From the NCBI RefSeq assembly GCF_002561455.1, contig NZ_NTUP01000011.1, positions 145,435 through 209,434 of the forward strand: a DNA stretch of 64,000 nucleotides. Direction: 5' to 3'. Position numbers and translations under genes: made by a program. The notes below the pieces were generated by a model. That model had not been told where the DNA came from. It did not search any database and saw only the letters and a program-made list of their open reading frames with translations. The stretch is from Bacillus sp. AFS015802 (GTDB lineage: Bacteria; Bacillota; Bacilli; Bacillales; Bacillaceae_B). This document shows, piece after piece, positions 43,178-52,216 of the stretch. How positions within the stretch are numbered: the first letter of the stretch is position 1; every line of letters starts with the position of its first letter.

Positions 43178-44167
43178 TCAGGCATTTTCTTCATTGAAGA
43201 TGGTGTGGAGGTTCAAGTTTCTCTGTGAATTGACGGATGCCCGTTTTTTATAGTGCAGGTAATCGGGTTGAAATTCGAATAAACTTCTCATTTCGGCAGG
43301 CAGGGTTCTATGGAAACCATTCCTTTTTGTGAAGCGACGGGACAACCGCTTTTTAGACGCAAGGGTGAATCCCCAATCCCCGAACGAAGGGATGATCGTG
43401 TGATACTGATCTGTGTAAAAGCCCGCTCTTTCAAACGTTAATCCAATGCTCCAAAATACCGTTGGTGCTGCGTCTAACGCATTCGATTGGCAAACGATCA
43501 ATCCGGCAGCACTCAGTGAGTCGTATAACTCCTCAAATAATTCGACTGTATATAAACCGGCAAGCAGCTCATTCGAAGGATCCGGAAAATCAATGATGAT
43601 CAGATCATACACTTTTCTATTACTCTTCACAAATACCCTGGCATCTTTAATATAGGTACTGACCCTCTTGTCAAAAAAAGCCCGTTCATTCAGATTCACT
43701 AACTCCTGATTTTCAGAAGCGAGCTCAACCATTTTCGAATCAATATCAACCAGATCGATCGTCCTCACTTCTTGATATTTAAGGATCTCCCGGAGAGCAA
43801 GCCCATCCCCTCCTCCTAATACCAGCACCGATTGAACACTTCCGGTCAAAGCAAAAGGAATATGAACGAATGCCTCATGATAGATCCGCTCGTCCACTGA
43901 GCTGAATTGTAATTGACCATTTAAATACAGCCTTATATCCTCTGTGCATAGCAAGTGGATATCCTGAAACTTGCTCTGCCCTTGATAAAGGTTGGTATGA
44001 TCACCAGCTAAAATCTCCTTTAACCCGACCCGGTCCCATTCATCCCCGGAGGAATCCACCCGTTCAATGTCCCTTTTGATCTTCATATGATTCCTGCGAT
44101 TCCCTTCCCCATCGTTCAGTGGACCGAATTGATCAGCCAGCCAAGGCTCATTTTTTCTTCTACTCAT
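43178..44167 (-). CDS. Spermidine-synthase-like aminopropyltransferase
   Basis: A 329-residue protein of the spermidine synthase fold: Y-x-Q-D-I substrate region (KFQDIHLL), FSSVDERIYHEAFVHIP, SAM-binding VLVLGGGDGLALREILK, and the Asp motif LIIIDFPDPSNELLAGLYTVELF. The last motif (D-x-PDP) belongs to the subgroup often fused to membrane helices, which are absent here, and to the C-terminal SFGDWGFTLASK. It would transfer an aminopropyl group from decarboxylated SAM made by the divergent speD. A charged N-terminal 40-residue leader is unusual. GGAGG lies 7 nt before the ATG. Confidence 0.8.
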   Translation of the reverse strand: MSRRKNEPWLADQFGPLNDGEGNRRNHMKIKRDIERVDSSGDEWDRVGLKEILAGDHTNLYQGQSKFQDIHLLCTEDIRLYLNGQLQFSSVDERIYHEAFVHIPFALTGSVQSVLVLGGGDGLALREILKYQEVRTIDLVDIDSKMVELASENQELVNLNERAFFDKRVSTYIKDARVFVKSNRKVYDLIIIDFPDPSNELLAGLYTVELFEELYDSLSAAGLIVCQSNALDAAPTVFWSIGLTFERAGFYTDQYHTIIPSFGDWGFTLASKKRLSRRFTKRNGFHRTLPAEMRSLFEFQPDYLHYKKRASVNSQRNLNLHTIFNEENA

Positions 44168-44363
44168 CTTGAATCCTCCAATTCTTGAAAAAATCCCAAG
44201 TCGAAATAGTGTATTATCCCTTTACACCATAAGTTCTTTTAAACGCGAATCTACTAATAATTGATGCATCCGCCTATTTTAATACCCCAGTCCATGTCAT
44301 CTGTCCTCACGGGATTATATCATCATAATGATACTGTGGATTTTTCTCTGATATGACAGATAG

Positions 44364-44376
44364 CCGGTCCAACCGG
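44364..44376. promoter_or_regulatory. Palindrome in the polyamine divergent region
   Basis: CCGGT-cca-ACCGG lies about 55 bp before speD in the gap between the divergent polyamine genes and could be an operator for both. Confidence 0.35.
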
Positions 44377-44431
44377 ATGAGAGAGAACATAGTCTGATAG
44401 TAACTAGATTAATCACAAAGGAGAGGTAGAG

Positions 44432-44809
44432 TTGGAGTATAGTACTTCAGGGACACATATCATCGCTGACCTATGGGGAGTGGAATTTGAGAAATTAAAT
44501 GATCCTTCTTATCTGGAAAATCAGTTGAAAATAGCCGCCAAGAAAAGTGGTGCCACTATGCTTTCATGTGACAGCCAAGCCTTCGAACCTTTCGGAGCAA
44601 CAGTTTTCGTCGTTTTATCCGAAAGCCACCTTTCCATTCACACGTATCCTGAAAAGGGGTTTGCCGCCGTAGATGGGTATACGTGCGGGGAAACCATTGA
44701 CCCCATGGATGCGGTTCTTTATTTGATATCCGTTTTGCAGCCACAAAAACAAGAGCTGATTAAACTCACGAGAGGTGAAGGGAAATTAGAAGTAAAAAAG
44801 ATTTCATAA
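44432..44809 (+). CDS. speD: S-adenosylmethionine decarboxylase proenzyme
   Basis: A 125-residue AdoMetDC of the small bacterial class. The self-processing site is in VVLSESHLSIHTYPEKGFAAVDGYTCGETIDP: the Ser after Glu becomes the pyruvoyl group, and His and Cys are catalytic. The product, decarboxylated SAM, supplies aminopropyl groups for polyamine synthesis. The start is TTG with AAAGGAGAG upstream. The Hss-like gene follows after 18 bp and an aminopropyltransferase is divergent. Confidence 0.9.
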   Translation: MEYSTSGTHIIADLWGVEFEKLNDPSYLENQLKIAAKKSGATMLSCDSQAFEPFGATVFVVLSESHLSIHTYPEKGFAAVDGYTCGETIDPMDAVLYLISVLQPQKQELIKLTRGEGKLEVKKIS

Positions 44810-44827
44810 TGAAAGGATGAAGGAAAC

Positions 44828-46087
44828 GTGTTAAAAGCTAAAACGATTGTGACGATTATTGGAAGTGCAGGGGGTGTCGGAAAATCCATTCTTTCGATTC
44901 TTAACAAATCTGCACAGGATAAAAACGATCCCATCCATTATCTAATCCGTGATGCGGAAATCTATTTGATCGACCACAACCAAAAAGAAGACCACTATTA
45001 TTCCACTCTATTCCCCCATCTATACGACCAATTCCATATTCTCCACTTCGACCTTCACGACCTCCCCCTCTTCCGAAACCATCTAAAGGATTCTAAGACG
45101 TCGATTGTCCTGGATGTGTCATGGGCGGATACTGTAGAGATGCTTCATTGTTGCAATGAACTGGGGGTACAATACGTAAATACCGCTTTAGAAAATAAAA
45201 TGGTAGATGATAATGAGGAAGAATATGAGGGATTCCCCCTGATGGAACGACTACGTATTTTTGAAGAAAACAAATCAACTTACACGAATATGAAAGGGGT
45301 TGTATGCTCTGGAATGAATCCGGGCGTGGTTCAGTGGATGGCCATTGAAAGAATGAAGGACTCTGAAGAACTTCCCCTTGCGTGCTACATTGTAGAGCAT
45401 GATACCTCTTTCTTTAAGGACATTTCTATAGCACAGGAGCAGTGCGTCTATACCACCTGGTCCCCTGAATGTTTCCTGGATGAGGCCATTTTGAGCTATC
45501 CGATGATGATGAAAGAGAAGACGCCTCTTTTTCTTTATGAGGATGTATATGGTTTGGAATTCAACGTGACCCTTGGCGAAGTGACATTCAATGGCTGTTT
45601 GATGCCCCATGAAGAAGTTTACACTTTATGCAGGAGGTTCAATATGGAAGGAGGATTTCTGTATAAAGTGAACGACCACACGACGACGCTCATCCGGGAT
45701 AACCTGGACGATGTGGATAAGATTTGGGAATATCCCATGGAAACGCTCGATCCCAGCAAGCACGCTTTAATCGGGAAAGATTTAGTAGGTGTTCTGCTTG
45801 TTTACAAAGATAGGGAGCTGTACATGTATAATGAGCTCAGTAATGAGGAGATTTATGGAACCTATCAAACGAACGCTACCTACTTCCAAGTGGCCTGCGG
45901 GATTTATGCCGGTTTCGCCTCCCTTCTCCTGGATGATCTGCCGATCGGAGTGAAATATGTTGACGAGCTGTTGTCAGAAACCGGGAGCCGCTATGGTGAA
46001 TATGTCCAATACTATATGAAAGACTTCGTCCTCGGAGAGAACACTACCACAGATGGATTATTGTTAAACCGAATGAAAAAAATGTAG
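44828..46087 (+). CDS. Homospermidine-synthase/saccharopine-dehydrogenase-like enzyme
   Basis: A 419-residue oxidoreductase. The N-terminus is a Rossmann fold (VTIIGSAGGVGKSILSIL). The C-terminal half resembles homospermidine synthase, with LVGVLLVYKDRELYMYNELSNEE and TNATYFQVACGIYAGFASLLLDDLPIGVKYVDELL, plus GMNPGVVQWMA in the middle. Hss makes homospermidine from putrescine; a carboxyspermidine-dehydrogenase-type reaction is an alternative. The start is GTG with AAAGGATGAAGG upstream, in an operon with speD. The substrate is not certain. Confidence 0.65.
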   Translation: MLKAKTIVTIIGSAGGVGKSILSILNKSAQDKNDPIHYLIRDAEIYLIDHNQKEDHYYSTLFPHLYDQFHILHFDLHDLPLFRNHLKDSKTSIVLDVSWADTVEMLHCCNELGVQYVNTALENKMVDDNEEEYEGFPLMERLRIFEENKSTYTNMKGVVCSGMNPGVVQWMAIERMKDSEELPLACYIVEHDTSFFKDISIAQEQCVYTTWSPECFLDEAILSYPMMMKEKTPLFLYEDVYGLEFNVTLGEVTFNGCLMPHEEVYTLCRRFNMEGGFLYKVNDHTTTLIRDNLDDVDKIWEYPMETLDPSKHALIGKDLVGVLLVYKDRELYMYNELSNEEIYGTYQTNATYFQVACGIYAGFASLLLDDLPIGVKYVDELLSETGSRYGEYVQYYMKDFVLGENTTTDGLLLNRMKKM

Positions 46088-46115
46088 AGGCAGGTGACCT
46101 CTACATTTTTTCTTA
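46083..46115 (+). terminator. Intrinsic terminator of the speD operon
   Basis: TAGAGG-caggtga-CCTCTA followed by a T-rich tract, just after the Hss-like stop. Confidence 0.7.
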
Positions 46116-47489
46116 TTCCACTAATTCAATCCTCGCGACTGCCTCACAGTGCATCGTCTGCGGGAACATATCAACGGGTTGAACTTCTGTTGCTTTATAA
46201 CCCCCATCTTCCAGGATTCTAAGGTCACGGGCCAGTGTTGCAGGGTTACAGGACACATAGACGACCCGTTTAGGCTTCATGGAAAGGATTGTGTCGAGAA
46301 GTGCTTCATCGCAGCCCTTTCTCGGGGGATCCACGACCAGGACATCCGCTTTGATCCCTTTTTTATACCAATCGGGGATGACCACTTCTGCAGGCCCAGC
46401 TTGGAATTCTACATTCGTCATATCATTCAACGCAGCATTTTGCTTTGCGTCTTCAATCGCCTGAGGGACAATTTCGACCCCGTACACCTTCTTTGCCTTT
46501 TGGGCAAGGAACAAGGAAATCGTTCCAATCCCACAGTACGCATCAATGACCGTTTCTTCTCCTTGTAAATCCGCATATTCCAATGCTTTATCATAAAGCA
46601 CTTTCGTCTGCTCGGGGTTCACCTGATAGAATGATCTTGCAGAAATCGCGAACTTCACGTCTCCGATATTGTCATGGATCACTTCTTCACCCCATAGGAC
46701 GCGGGTGGTGTCTCCCATGATTACGTTGGTTCTTTTCGGATTCACATTATGAACGATTGATTTTAATCCTTCAATATTCTCAACAAGCGCTTCGATGATC
46801 GCTTTCTTGTGAGGAAGCTCAGGCGTCCGCGTGACCAACACCACCATCACCTCACCCGTCGTATACGCCGTCCGGGTCATAATATGACGCAGTGTTCCTT
46901 TATGGTTCTTTTCATCATAAGGACGGACCTCAAGCTTCTCACATATATCCTTCACATGCTGAATCACTTCATCGTTTTTTTCATATTGAATGATGCATTT
47001 ATCCATATCGATGATTTCATGACTGCGCTTCTGATAGAACCCGGCTACGAAACGCCCGTCCTTTTCCCTTACAGGGACCTGGGCCTTATTGCGGTAGCGC
47101 CATGGTTCTTCCATTCCAAGGACCGGGTGCACGCTGACATCATGAAGTTTACCTATACGCTGCAAGACGTCACGGACATTCTTTTCTTTGGCTTTCAGTT
47201 GACCTTCATAGGTCATATGCTGGATTTGACATCCTCCGCATTCCTTGTATATCGGACATGGGGGTTCTTGACGATACGGACTTTCCTTCGTGCGTTCTGT
47301 CAGTTTCCCGAATCCATACCCTTTACTCGTTTTCACGACCTTGACCTGACCTTCTTCACCTGGAAGTGCATTCGGAACGAATAATGGGTATCCATCCACC
47401 TTTGTGACACCATTTCCGTCGTGGGTCAGATCCTCAAATACGGCTTCATCTATATAATCATTTTTTTGAACGGGTGCTTTTTTACTCAC
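46113..47489 (-). CDS. rlmCD: 23S rRNA (uracil-5-)-methyltransferase RlmCD/RlmD (RumA-like)
   Basis: A 458-residue SAM-dependent methyltransferase. A TRAM domain (about 10-70) precedes a 4Fe-4S cluster site with [11 protein letters not shown] and a later Cys (near 165). The C-terminal methyltransferase domain has [27 protein letters not shown] and the catalytic Cys in [18 protein letters not shown]. In B. subtilis YefA (RlmCD) methylates U747 and U1939 and lies just downstream of dgkB; here it is separated from dgkB by about 1.5 kb. The start is GTG. Confidence 0.95.
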   Translation of the reverse strand: MSKKAPVQKNDYIDEAVFEDLTHDGNGVTKVDGYPLFVPNALPGEEGQVKVVKTSKGYGFGKLTERTKESPYRQEPPCPIYKECGGCQIQHMTYEGQLKAKEKNVRDVLQRIGKLHDVSVHPVLGMEEPWRYRNKAQVPVREKDGRFVAGFYQKRSHEIIDMDKCIIQYEKNDEVIQHVKDICEKLEVRPYDEKNHKGTLRHIMTRTAYTTGEVMVVLVTRTPELPHKKAIIEALVENIEGLKSIVHNVNPKRTNVIMGDTTRVLWGEEVIHDNIGDVKFAISARSFYQVNPEQTKVLYDKALEYADLQGEETVIDAYCGIGTISLFLAQKAKKVYGVEIVPQAIEDAKQNAALNDMTNVEFQAGPAEVVIPDWYKKGIKADVLVVDPPRKGCDEALLDTILSMKPKRVVYVSCNPATLARDLRILEDGGYKATEVQPVDMFPQTMHCEAVARIELVE

Positions 47490-47567
47490 GTATATCTTCC
47501 TTTACGAATTCCTTTTTAAGACTCTACTGATTGTACCATAAATGAAGGGAGGGAATGAAATGGAGAG

Positions 47568-47580
47568 AGGTCCGTCCCTC
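47568..47580. repeat. GGGACGGACCT-family repeat (single arm)
   Basis: AGGTCCGTCCCTC lies in the gap between rlmCD and the following minus-strand operon. A GAGAG on its left partly pairs with CCCTCTC on its right. Confidence 0.55.
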
Positions 47581-47587
47581 TCAGTGT

Positions 47588-47622
47588 AAAAAAGCACCGA
47601 ACACAAGGGTCCGATGCTTTCG
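47588..47622 (-). terminator. Intrinsic terminator
   Basis: AAAGCA-CGGAC...GTTCGG-TGCTTT hairpin with a T tract on the minus strand ends the two-gene monooxygenase operon. Confidence 0.65.
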
Positions 47623-47625
47623 TTT

Positions 47626-47997
47626 TCATGTTGAAGGGAGATTTTCTCTGTCTGCGGTACGGATGGATTCGATTGCCTGTTTCAGATAAAGCTCGAAGGT
47701 TTCACCCTTTTCAACATCGGTCTCCTCGAGGGATTCCATGATACAGTTAAAATTATCAATGAGGTGATCTGATTTCATCCCCCTGCTGACCAATACACTG
47801 TTCAGCCATAGGGCATAATCGGAAAATACCTTCGCTTCCCCTACCTCTGCAGCGGACTCCAGATAATTGAAGTGATGGATATTATCCTCGTAACACTTCT
47901 TTCTTCCGGCTTCCCCGAACTTTTCGTCCAATTCAGGGTAGCGCTTGTACAACTTTTCAACTGCTAGATCTATGACATTTTTATACTTATTGTCCAT
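47626..47997 (-). CDS. Helical protein of unknown function, coupled to an ABM monooxygenase
   Basis: A 123-residue helical protein. Its central segment (HHFNYLESAAEVGEAKVFSDYALWLNSVLVSRG) resembles the four-helix domain that precedes B12-binding domains in cobalamin photoreceptor-type proteins, but no cobalamin domain or His ligand motif follows. The start codon overlaps the stop of the upstream ABM gene (TAATG), so the two products are translationally coupled. I do not know its function. Confidence 0.6.
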   Translation of the reverse strand: MDNKYKNVIDLAVEKLYKRYPELDEKFGEAGRKKCYEDNIHHFNYLESAAEVGEAKVFSDYALWLNSVLVSRGMKSDHLIDNFNCIMESLEETDVEKGETFELYLKQAIESIRTADRENLPST

Positions 47998-48302
47998 TAA
48001 TACGCCACCACTTTGTAACGATCGATGGATGGAATGATAGATGCCAGCTCTTGATCAGGGTATTTCTTTTCCAGATCATGAATGCGCTTATAGTCTTCAC
48101 TCTTCACCCAGGTCATAAAGTGCTCCTTCGCATCCCATTCCATATGGACCGTGATCTCTCCAGGTTTTTTTTCATTTTGTAAGAGAAGGAATCTCTGAAA
48201 TCCTTCTGCCTCGTCTACCAGACCTGAACGGGAATGGTAGATTGAAATCACTTCTTCCGCCTTTTCATCGGGAACTACAAATGTTGAATGTACGATATAC
48301 AT
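47997..48302 (-). CDS. Antibiotic-biosynthesis-monooxygenase (ABM) domain protein
   Basis: A 101-residue ABM-fold protein with MYIVHSTFVVPDEKAEEVISIYHSRSGLVDEAEGFQRFLLLQ and HMEWDAKEHFMTWVKSEDYKRIH. The family includes haem-degrading HmoA/HmoB and small quinol monooxygenases. The conserved Asn-Arg pair of haem-degrading members is not obvious. The ATG at 48302 has GAAGGG 8 nt upstream; a GTG 9 bases earlier is less likely. Confidence 0.75.
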   Translation of the reverse strand: MYIVHSTFVVPDEKAEEVISIYHSRSGLVDEAEGFQRFLLLQNEKKPGEITVHMEWDAKEHFMTWVKSEDYKRIHDLEKKYPDQELASIIPSIDRYKVVAY

Positions 48303-48557
48303 TGAATTCACCCTTCCAGTGGCACATTGTCCGTCTGCTTTTTATTCACTGTAACATACTCATTCCGCGTCGGGAAATACAAAATTTAACAGGATCATAT
48401 ATTTTTCACCTTCATAAGACAATGGATTCAGAGATTAAACAGATTCATGCAATTTTTCATTTTACTAGATAGGTTGTTAAAACTTACCGCGTTTTATCCG
48501 ATGCAGAAAGGGTAGAATGGTATGTGCAACAATTCCAGAAAGAGAAGGTAGATAAAT

Positions 48558-48908
48558 ATGAACCCAGACTTCTTAGTAAACCTTATCCTTGTAGGGAATG
48601 TTTTCCTTGGAGTGTTATTCGCTCTCAAGTCAAGAAGGTGGTGGCTACCCTATATATTGATCGGACTCACCTTTTTGACCTTGACCTTTGGATTTGGGAT
48701 ATCCCTGGTGCTGAATAAAGAATCGATTCTCGCTTATTTATTTGTATTCGTGGTGGGGCAACTGATATGGGTTTTTGCGTTTGTCATCATTGCCCATATT
48801 TTATCCTGGATTGTCCGGAAGGTTCCTTTCCGTCATAAGCAGCAGATCGGCTGGGGCTTTTTGATCGGATTCCCTTTGATTTTCACTGTGTTTTTAATCG
48901 TGAACTAA
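48558..48908 (+). CDS. Small membrane protein
   Basis: A 116-residue protein with four predicted helices and a basic loop (SRRWWLPY) after the first. I do not recognise a family. GAGAAGG lies upstream of the ATG, and a strong terminator follows. It stands alone between two minus-strand genes. Confidence 0.55.
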   Translation: MNPDFLVNLILVGNVFLGVLFALKSRRWWLPYILIGLTFLTLTFGFGISLVLNKESILAYLFVFVVGQLIWVFAFVIIAHILSWIVRKVPFRHKQQIGWGFLIGFPLIFTVFLIVN

Positions 48909-48916
48909 AGAAACCA

Positions 48917-48964
48917 ATAGATAAAAAAAGGAATGCCGTAACCGAAGCGGCATTCCTTTTTCAT
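48917..48964. terminator. Bidirectional intrinsic terminator
   Basis: AAAGGAATGCCG-taaccgaag-CGGCATTCCTTT flanked by A and T tracts, between the small membrane protein and the convergent dgkB. Confidence 0.9.
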
Positions 48965-49878
48965 TATTCGGCTTTATCTTCAGGGCGGATCTTATCCAGT
49001 GGAACGAATACCTGCAGGTGACGGTACAAATTCTCGAATTCGGCCGGGAGGACTCCTCCAAGCTCTCCGTCTACATTGAGTTGCACTTTTTCTTTCGCCT
49101 TGATTTTGATCCGGTTGGCCTGGGTGTAAATGACGTTCGGATCGTTTACATGTTCACCCCGAACAGCCAGGGACGCAATGCGGATAAATTCAGCCAGATT
49201 CGTTTTCTTCAGAATCAGGAGTGAAAATAAGCCGTCATTGATGGAAGCATCCGGAGCCAATTTCTCAAAGCCTCCGACCGAATTGGTCAGTCCTATGAGA
49301 AAGAGCATGGCTTCCCCTTCAAACAGCTTTCCATCATACTCGATTGATACATCAGTTGGTTTGATGGACGGAAGCATTTCGATGCCCTTCAGATAATAGG
49401 CCAGCTGTCCCATCATCGTTTTAAGCTTACTCGGTACTTCATACGTCAATTCCGTGATTCTTCCCCCACCGGCGATATTGATGAAATAGCGTTCATTCAT
49501 GCGTCCGATATCGACCGGGATGGTTTCACCCTTCGTGATGACATCAATGGCAGAGCCGATATCCTTGGGAATGTGAAGGGCCCTGGCGAAGTCATTCGTG
49601 GTCCCCATCGGAACGATTCCAAGCTTTGGTCTGTAGTCCTGTTCGGCTAATCCGTTGACGACTTCATTTAACGTCCCATCGCCGCCTGCAGCGACAACGA
49701 TATCATATTTTCGTTCAACAGCGATCCGTGCAGCCTCTGTCGCATCCCCTTCGCAAATGGTTGCGTGAACAGAGGTTTCATACCCTGCCTGCTCCAACTT
49801 CATTAATACTTCCGCAAGATGCTTTTTAAAAAGCTCCCGGCCAGAAGTAGGATTGTATATAATTCGTGCTCGTTTCAT
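48964..49878 (-). CDS. dgkB: Diacylglycerol kinase DgkB
   Basis: A 304-residue soluble lipid kinase that phosphorylates diacylglycerol to return it to phospholipid synthesis during lipoteichoic acid turnover. The close match to B. subtilis DgkB is visible throughout: MKRARIIYNPTSGRELFKKH, the ATP site VVAAGGDGTLNEVVNGL, PMGTTNDFARAL, and SKLKTMMGQLAYYLKGIEMLPS. The start is set by homology at the ATG at 49878; the upstream in-frame extension has no support. It follows the Bacillus gene order near rlmCD and gatCAB but with other genes inserted. Confidence 0.95.
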   Translation of the reverse strand: MKRARIIYNPTSGRELFKKHLAEVLMKLEQAGYETSVHATICEGDATEAARIAVERKYDIVVAAGGDGTLNEVVNGLAEQDYRPKLGIVPMGTTNDFARALHIPKDIGSAIDVITKGETIPVDIGRMNERYFINIAGGGRITELTYEVPSKLKTMMGQLAYYLKGIEMLPSIKPTDVSIEYDGKLFEGEAMLFLIGLTNSVGGFEKLAPDASINDGLFSLLILKKTNLAEFIRIASLAVRGEHVNDPNVIYTQANRIKIKAKEKVQLNVDGELGGVLPAEFENLYRHLQVFVPLDKIRPEDKAE

Positions 49879-49920
49879 ACCCATCATCCTAATCTGTATT
49901 AATTCACAAAACTCGTCCAT

Positions 49921-50233
49921 TTATATACCATCTTTTAACATCATATACCAATTTGATTTATTCATGCAAAATATGTTCAAAAGGCAGGATTATTCAAATC
50001 GTCCACCGGTCAATATCATACCTCTTTTCCATGGAAAAATCTAATGAAATATGAAGTTTCTCAAGGAGGAAACCGCTTTTTCCTCCTTACTGTTACAAAA
50101 AATACATAAATCGCAGTCAGCTTGCTAAAAACACATAAGATGTTTTAAATGGAGATTTGACAGGCGAATTTCACATCTCTTTTTTATTTATTTTTATGAT
50201 GAAGAAGCCTTGAATAAACCAGTCCAAACCAAA
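49921..50233. other. Intergenic region upstream of dgkB with a ribosome-binding-site-like hairpin
   Basis: About 310 bp without a gene. It holds a 9-bp stem AAGGAGGAA / TTCCTCCTT around 50064-50090, which in either strand presents a Shine-Dalgarno-like sequence inside a hairpin. No other feature is evident. Confidence 0.4.
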
Positions 50234-50268
50234 AAACCATCCGGAATATCACCATGATATTCTGGACG
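50234..50268 (-). terminator. Intrinsic terminator of the N-acetyltransferase operon
   Basis: GAATATC / GATATTC core with extended GC pairs, followed by TTTTTT on the minus strand. Confidence 0.75.
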
Positions 50269-50269
50269 G

Positions 50270-51076
50270 CTATGGGAACAGCTTTATATTCCGTTTTTGT
50301 AAAAACTGGATGGATTCTTCAAGGGACTTCATATCAAAATGATAGACTTCCCCAATGATGTCTTTCCATTTATCCATATCCTTCATTTGATATTCACGGA
50401 TATTCCGGTAGGTCATCACCTTCAACGTCTCGTTACGGAGGAAGTAACACTGGTTGCCCTGGAAGCGGACGGCCGTGATTCTCCTCATGGTGATGTTTTC
50501 ATCGGAATCGAGGTAGGATGCCTGTATATCGGTCGCCAATTCTTCTTCCTCAAGCGGTACCCACTCGATTGTCTTTTTCACAAAGGACTTCCCATTTGAA
50601 CGGCGATCGACTTCAAACTCGCGGATGTCCTTCTGGGTGAATATGATTTCCTCACCAAATCCGTGAAGAAGATGCCGCTGTCTCGCCTCGAGTTCGACGG
50701 GTTTCATGATCGGGGAACCATACCCCACATCCACATAGAGCTTTCGGTTATCAATCGAGATCATCAATCCAAGATGACCCGGATTCACCCTCACAAATTG
50801 ACATTGGAAACCTAATTTTTTCAACAGCCTTCCAAAGTTGATGTTTAAGGTGAAGCAGGTTCCTCCCCACCCTTTCAGGTGGAGGTTTTCTGCAAAGGTC
50901 TCCAACGAGGGCACGAAGGATTCGCCCTCGGAGAAATAGTAGAATTTACTGAATGTCTCATACGGAATCCGTATCAGATGCTGCTGAATCAGCCGCTGTA
51001 AGTAGTTCAACGTAGGAGGCTCTATATCCATATTTAAATAGTTTACATAGTTCTTGACTGCTTCCAATCCGATCAC
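50270..51076 (-). CDS. Arylamine N-acetyltransferase (NAT)
   Basis: A 268-residue NAT with the catalytic triad in place: Cys in KGWGGTCFTLN (about residue 73), His in NPGHLGLMI and Asp in YVDVGYGSP. It acetylates arylamines or hydrazines with acetyl-CoA. The start is GTG, 5 bp after the methyltransferase stop, so they form one operon. Compared with standard NATs the Cys-containing loop RGGxCFE is altered to KGWGGTCFTLN, so the substrate could differ. Confidence 0.8.
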   Translation of the reverse strand: MIGLEAVKNYVNYLNMDIEPPTLNYLQRLIQQHLIRIPYETFSKFYYFSEGESFVPSLETFAENLHLKGWGGTCFTLNINFGRLLKKLGFQCQFVRVNPGHLGLMISIDNRKLYVDVGYGSPIMKPVELEARQRHLLHGFGEEIIFTQKDIREFEVDRRSNGKSFVKKTIEWVPLEEEELATDIQASYLDSDENITMRRITAVRFQGNQCYFLRNETLKVMTYRNIREYQMKDMDKWKDIIGEVYHFDMKSLEESIQFLQKRNIKLFP

Positions 51077-51081
51077 TCTTT

Positions 51082-51861
51082 CTACTTTTTCATCAGGCAG
51101 ACGGTAAACTGGTGCTGAAGAGTAAACTCATGGAGAGAATCGTAACGTCTGGATAAGAAGGTATGTAATGATTGCAGCAATCCTTCTTTCTCTGTATCAT
51201 CCAAATGAGTAAGCGGGAAAAGGGACCCTACGCGCTCGCACCAGGACTTTAAGGTAAAATCCACCATATAGGTGAATGTATAGAAATCTTTTATTGCAAA
51301 ACCGGCTTGCTGCCATTCTAACAACCATTGAACCGGAAATCCATTCACTTGATTGCCTGGATCGGCTTTTGCTTCCGGGGGTGTCATGTCGATATATTCA
51401 TGTAAAAACGTCATCGTATCCTTGACTACTTCCTGTGTCTGGAGGAAGCTTGAATCGCTTACAATGAACGTTCCTTTATCCTTCAATATCCGCTTCATTT
51501 CACTTATTGCTCTCGGACGATCGAACAAGTGCCAGCTTCTGTGGATGATGGTGATATCATAGTATTGATCCGGAAGATTCGTTGATTCGGCTGTACCAGT
51601 CAGATAAGGGATCTCCAAGTATTGTTTGCTCTCCAATGCCTTGGCTGCTTTCCTCAGGTCAATAGAAGGTTCGACACCGATCACCTCGGCTCCACGCTTA
51701 TGAAGCTTTCTTGTCAGGGCTCCGGTACCTGAACCAATTTCAGCCACTTTCCTTCCTTCCCACACAATTCCTCTTACCTTCAACGTATCAAAAAACTGAT
51801 GCGGAATATCATCACAAGACGCAGCGTAACGGGAGGTCACATTACCAAAATTCACTTCCAT
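51082..51861 (-). CDS. Class I SAM-dependent methyltransferase
   Basis: A 259-residue methyltransferase with motif I VAEIGSGTGALTRKL, a YDITIIHRSWHLFDRP segment for motif IV and MKRILKDKGTFIVSDSS after it. The C-terminal part is a helical cap. It lies in an operon with a NAT. Small-molecule methylation is likely; the substrate is unknown. Confidence 0.8.
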   Translation of the reverse strand: MEVNFGNVTSRYAASCDDIPHQFFDTLKVRGIVWEGRKVAEIGSGTGALTRKLHKRGAEVIGVEPSIDLRKAAKALESKQYLEIPYLTGTAESTNLPDQYYDITIIHRSWHLFDRPRAISEMKRILKDKGTFIVSDSSFLQTQEVVKDTMTFLHEYIDMTPPEAKADPGNQVNGFPVQWLLEWQQAGFAIKDFYTFTYMVDFTLKSWCERVGSLFPLTHLDDTEKEGLLQSLHTFLSRRYDSLHEFTLQHQFTVCLMKK

Positions 51862-52001
51862 TCACTCTCTTCCCCTATCATAATTGATTTTCACTCTACT
51901 GAACGTTACGATTTCATGTCAACTCAATCACAACCAAATCCGCCTCCACCAACAACCCTTCCTACATACTACATTCTGTATCCCAATCCGAAACTCCTGC
52001 C

Positions 52002-52166
52002 GAGGGACGGACCTCACTGCACTTTATATCGTCATAATGAGTCAACCCTTAAATACTCGTTCACTTTAAGAAATTATCCTATTTCAGCTGGGGATAAACC
52101 TTATTGGAAATTATATTTCTATCATTTAACAGGGGAATTTGCGAGTGAAACAGAGGTCCGTCCCTC
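52002..52166. repeat. Small element bounded by 14-bp perfect inverted repeats
   Basis: GAGGGACGGACCTC (52002-52015) and GAGGTCCGTCCCTC (52153-52166) bound a 137-bp interior without a coding frame. The ends equal the dispersed motif near 5.6, 22.12, 47.57, 56.53 and 59.99 kb, here spread to MITE-like spacing. It lies between the methyltransferase start and the XRE gene. Confidence 0.55.
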
Positions 52167-52172
52167 AAACCA

Positions 52173-52204
52173 AAAAAAACGGTCATGTGACATGACCGTT
52201 TGGT
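52173..52204 (-). terminator. Intrinsic terminator of the XRE gene
   Basis: AAACGGTCATG-tca-CATGACCGTTT followed by eight T on the minus strand, 13 bp after the XRE stop. Confidence 0.9.
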
Positions 52205-52216
52205 GTGTGGTGTTCT

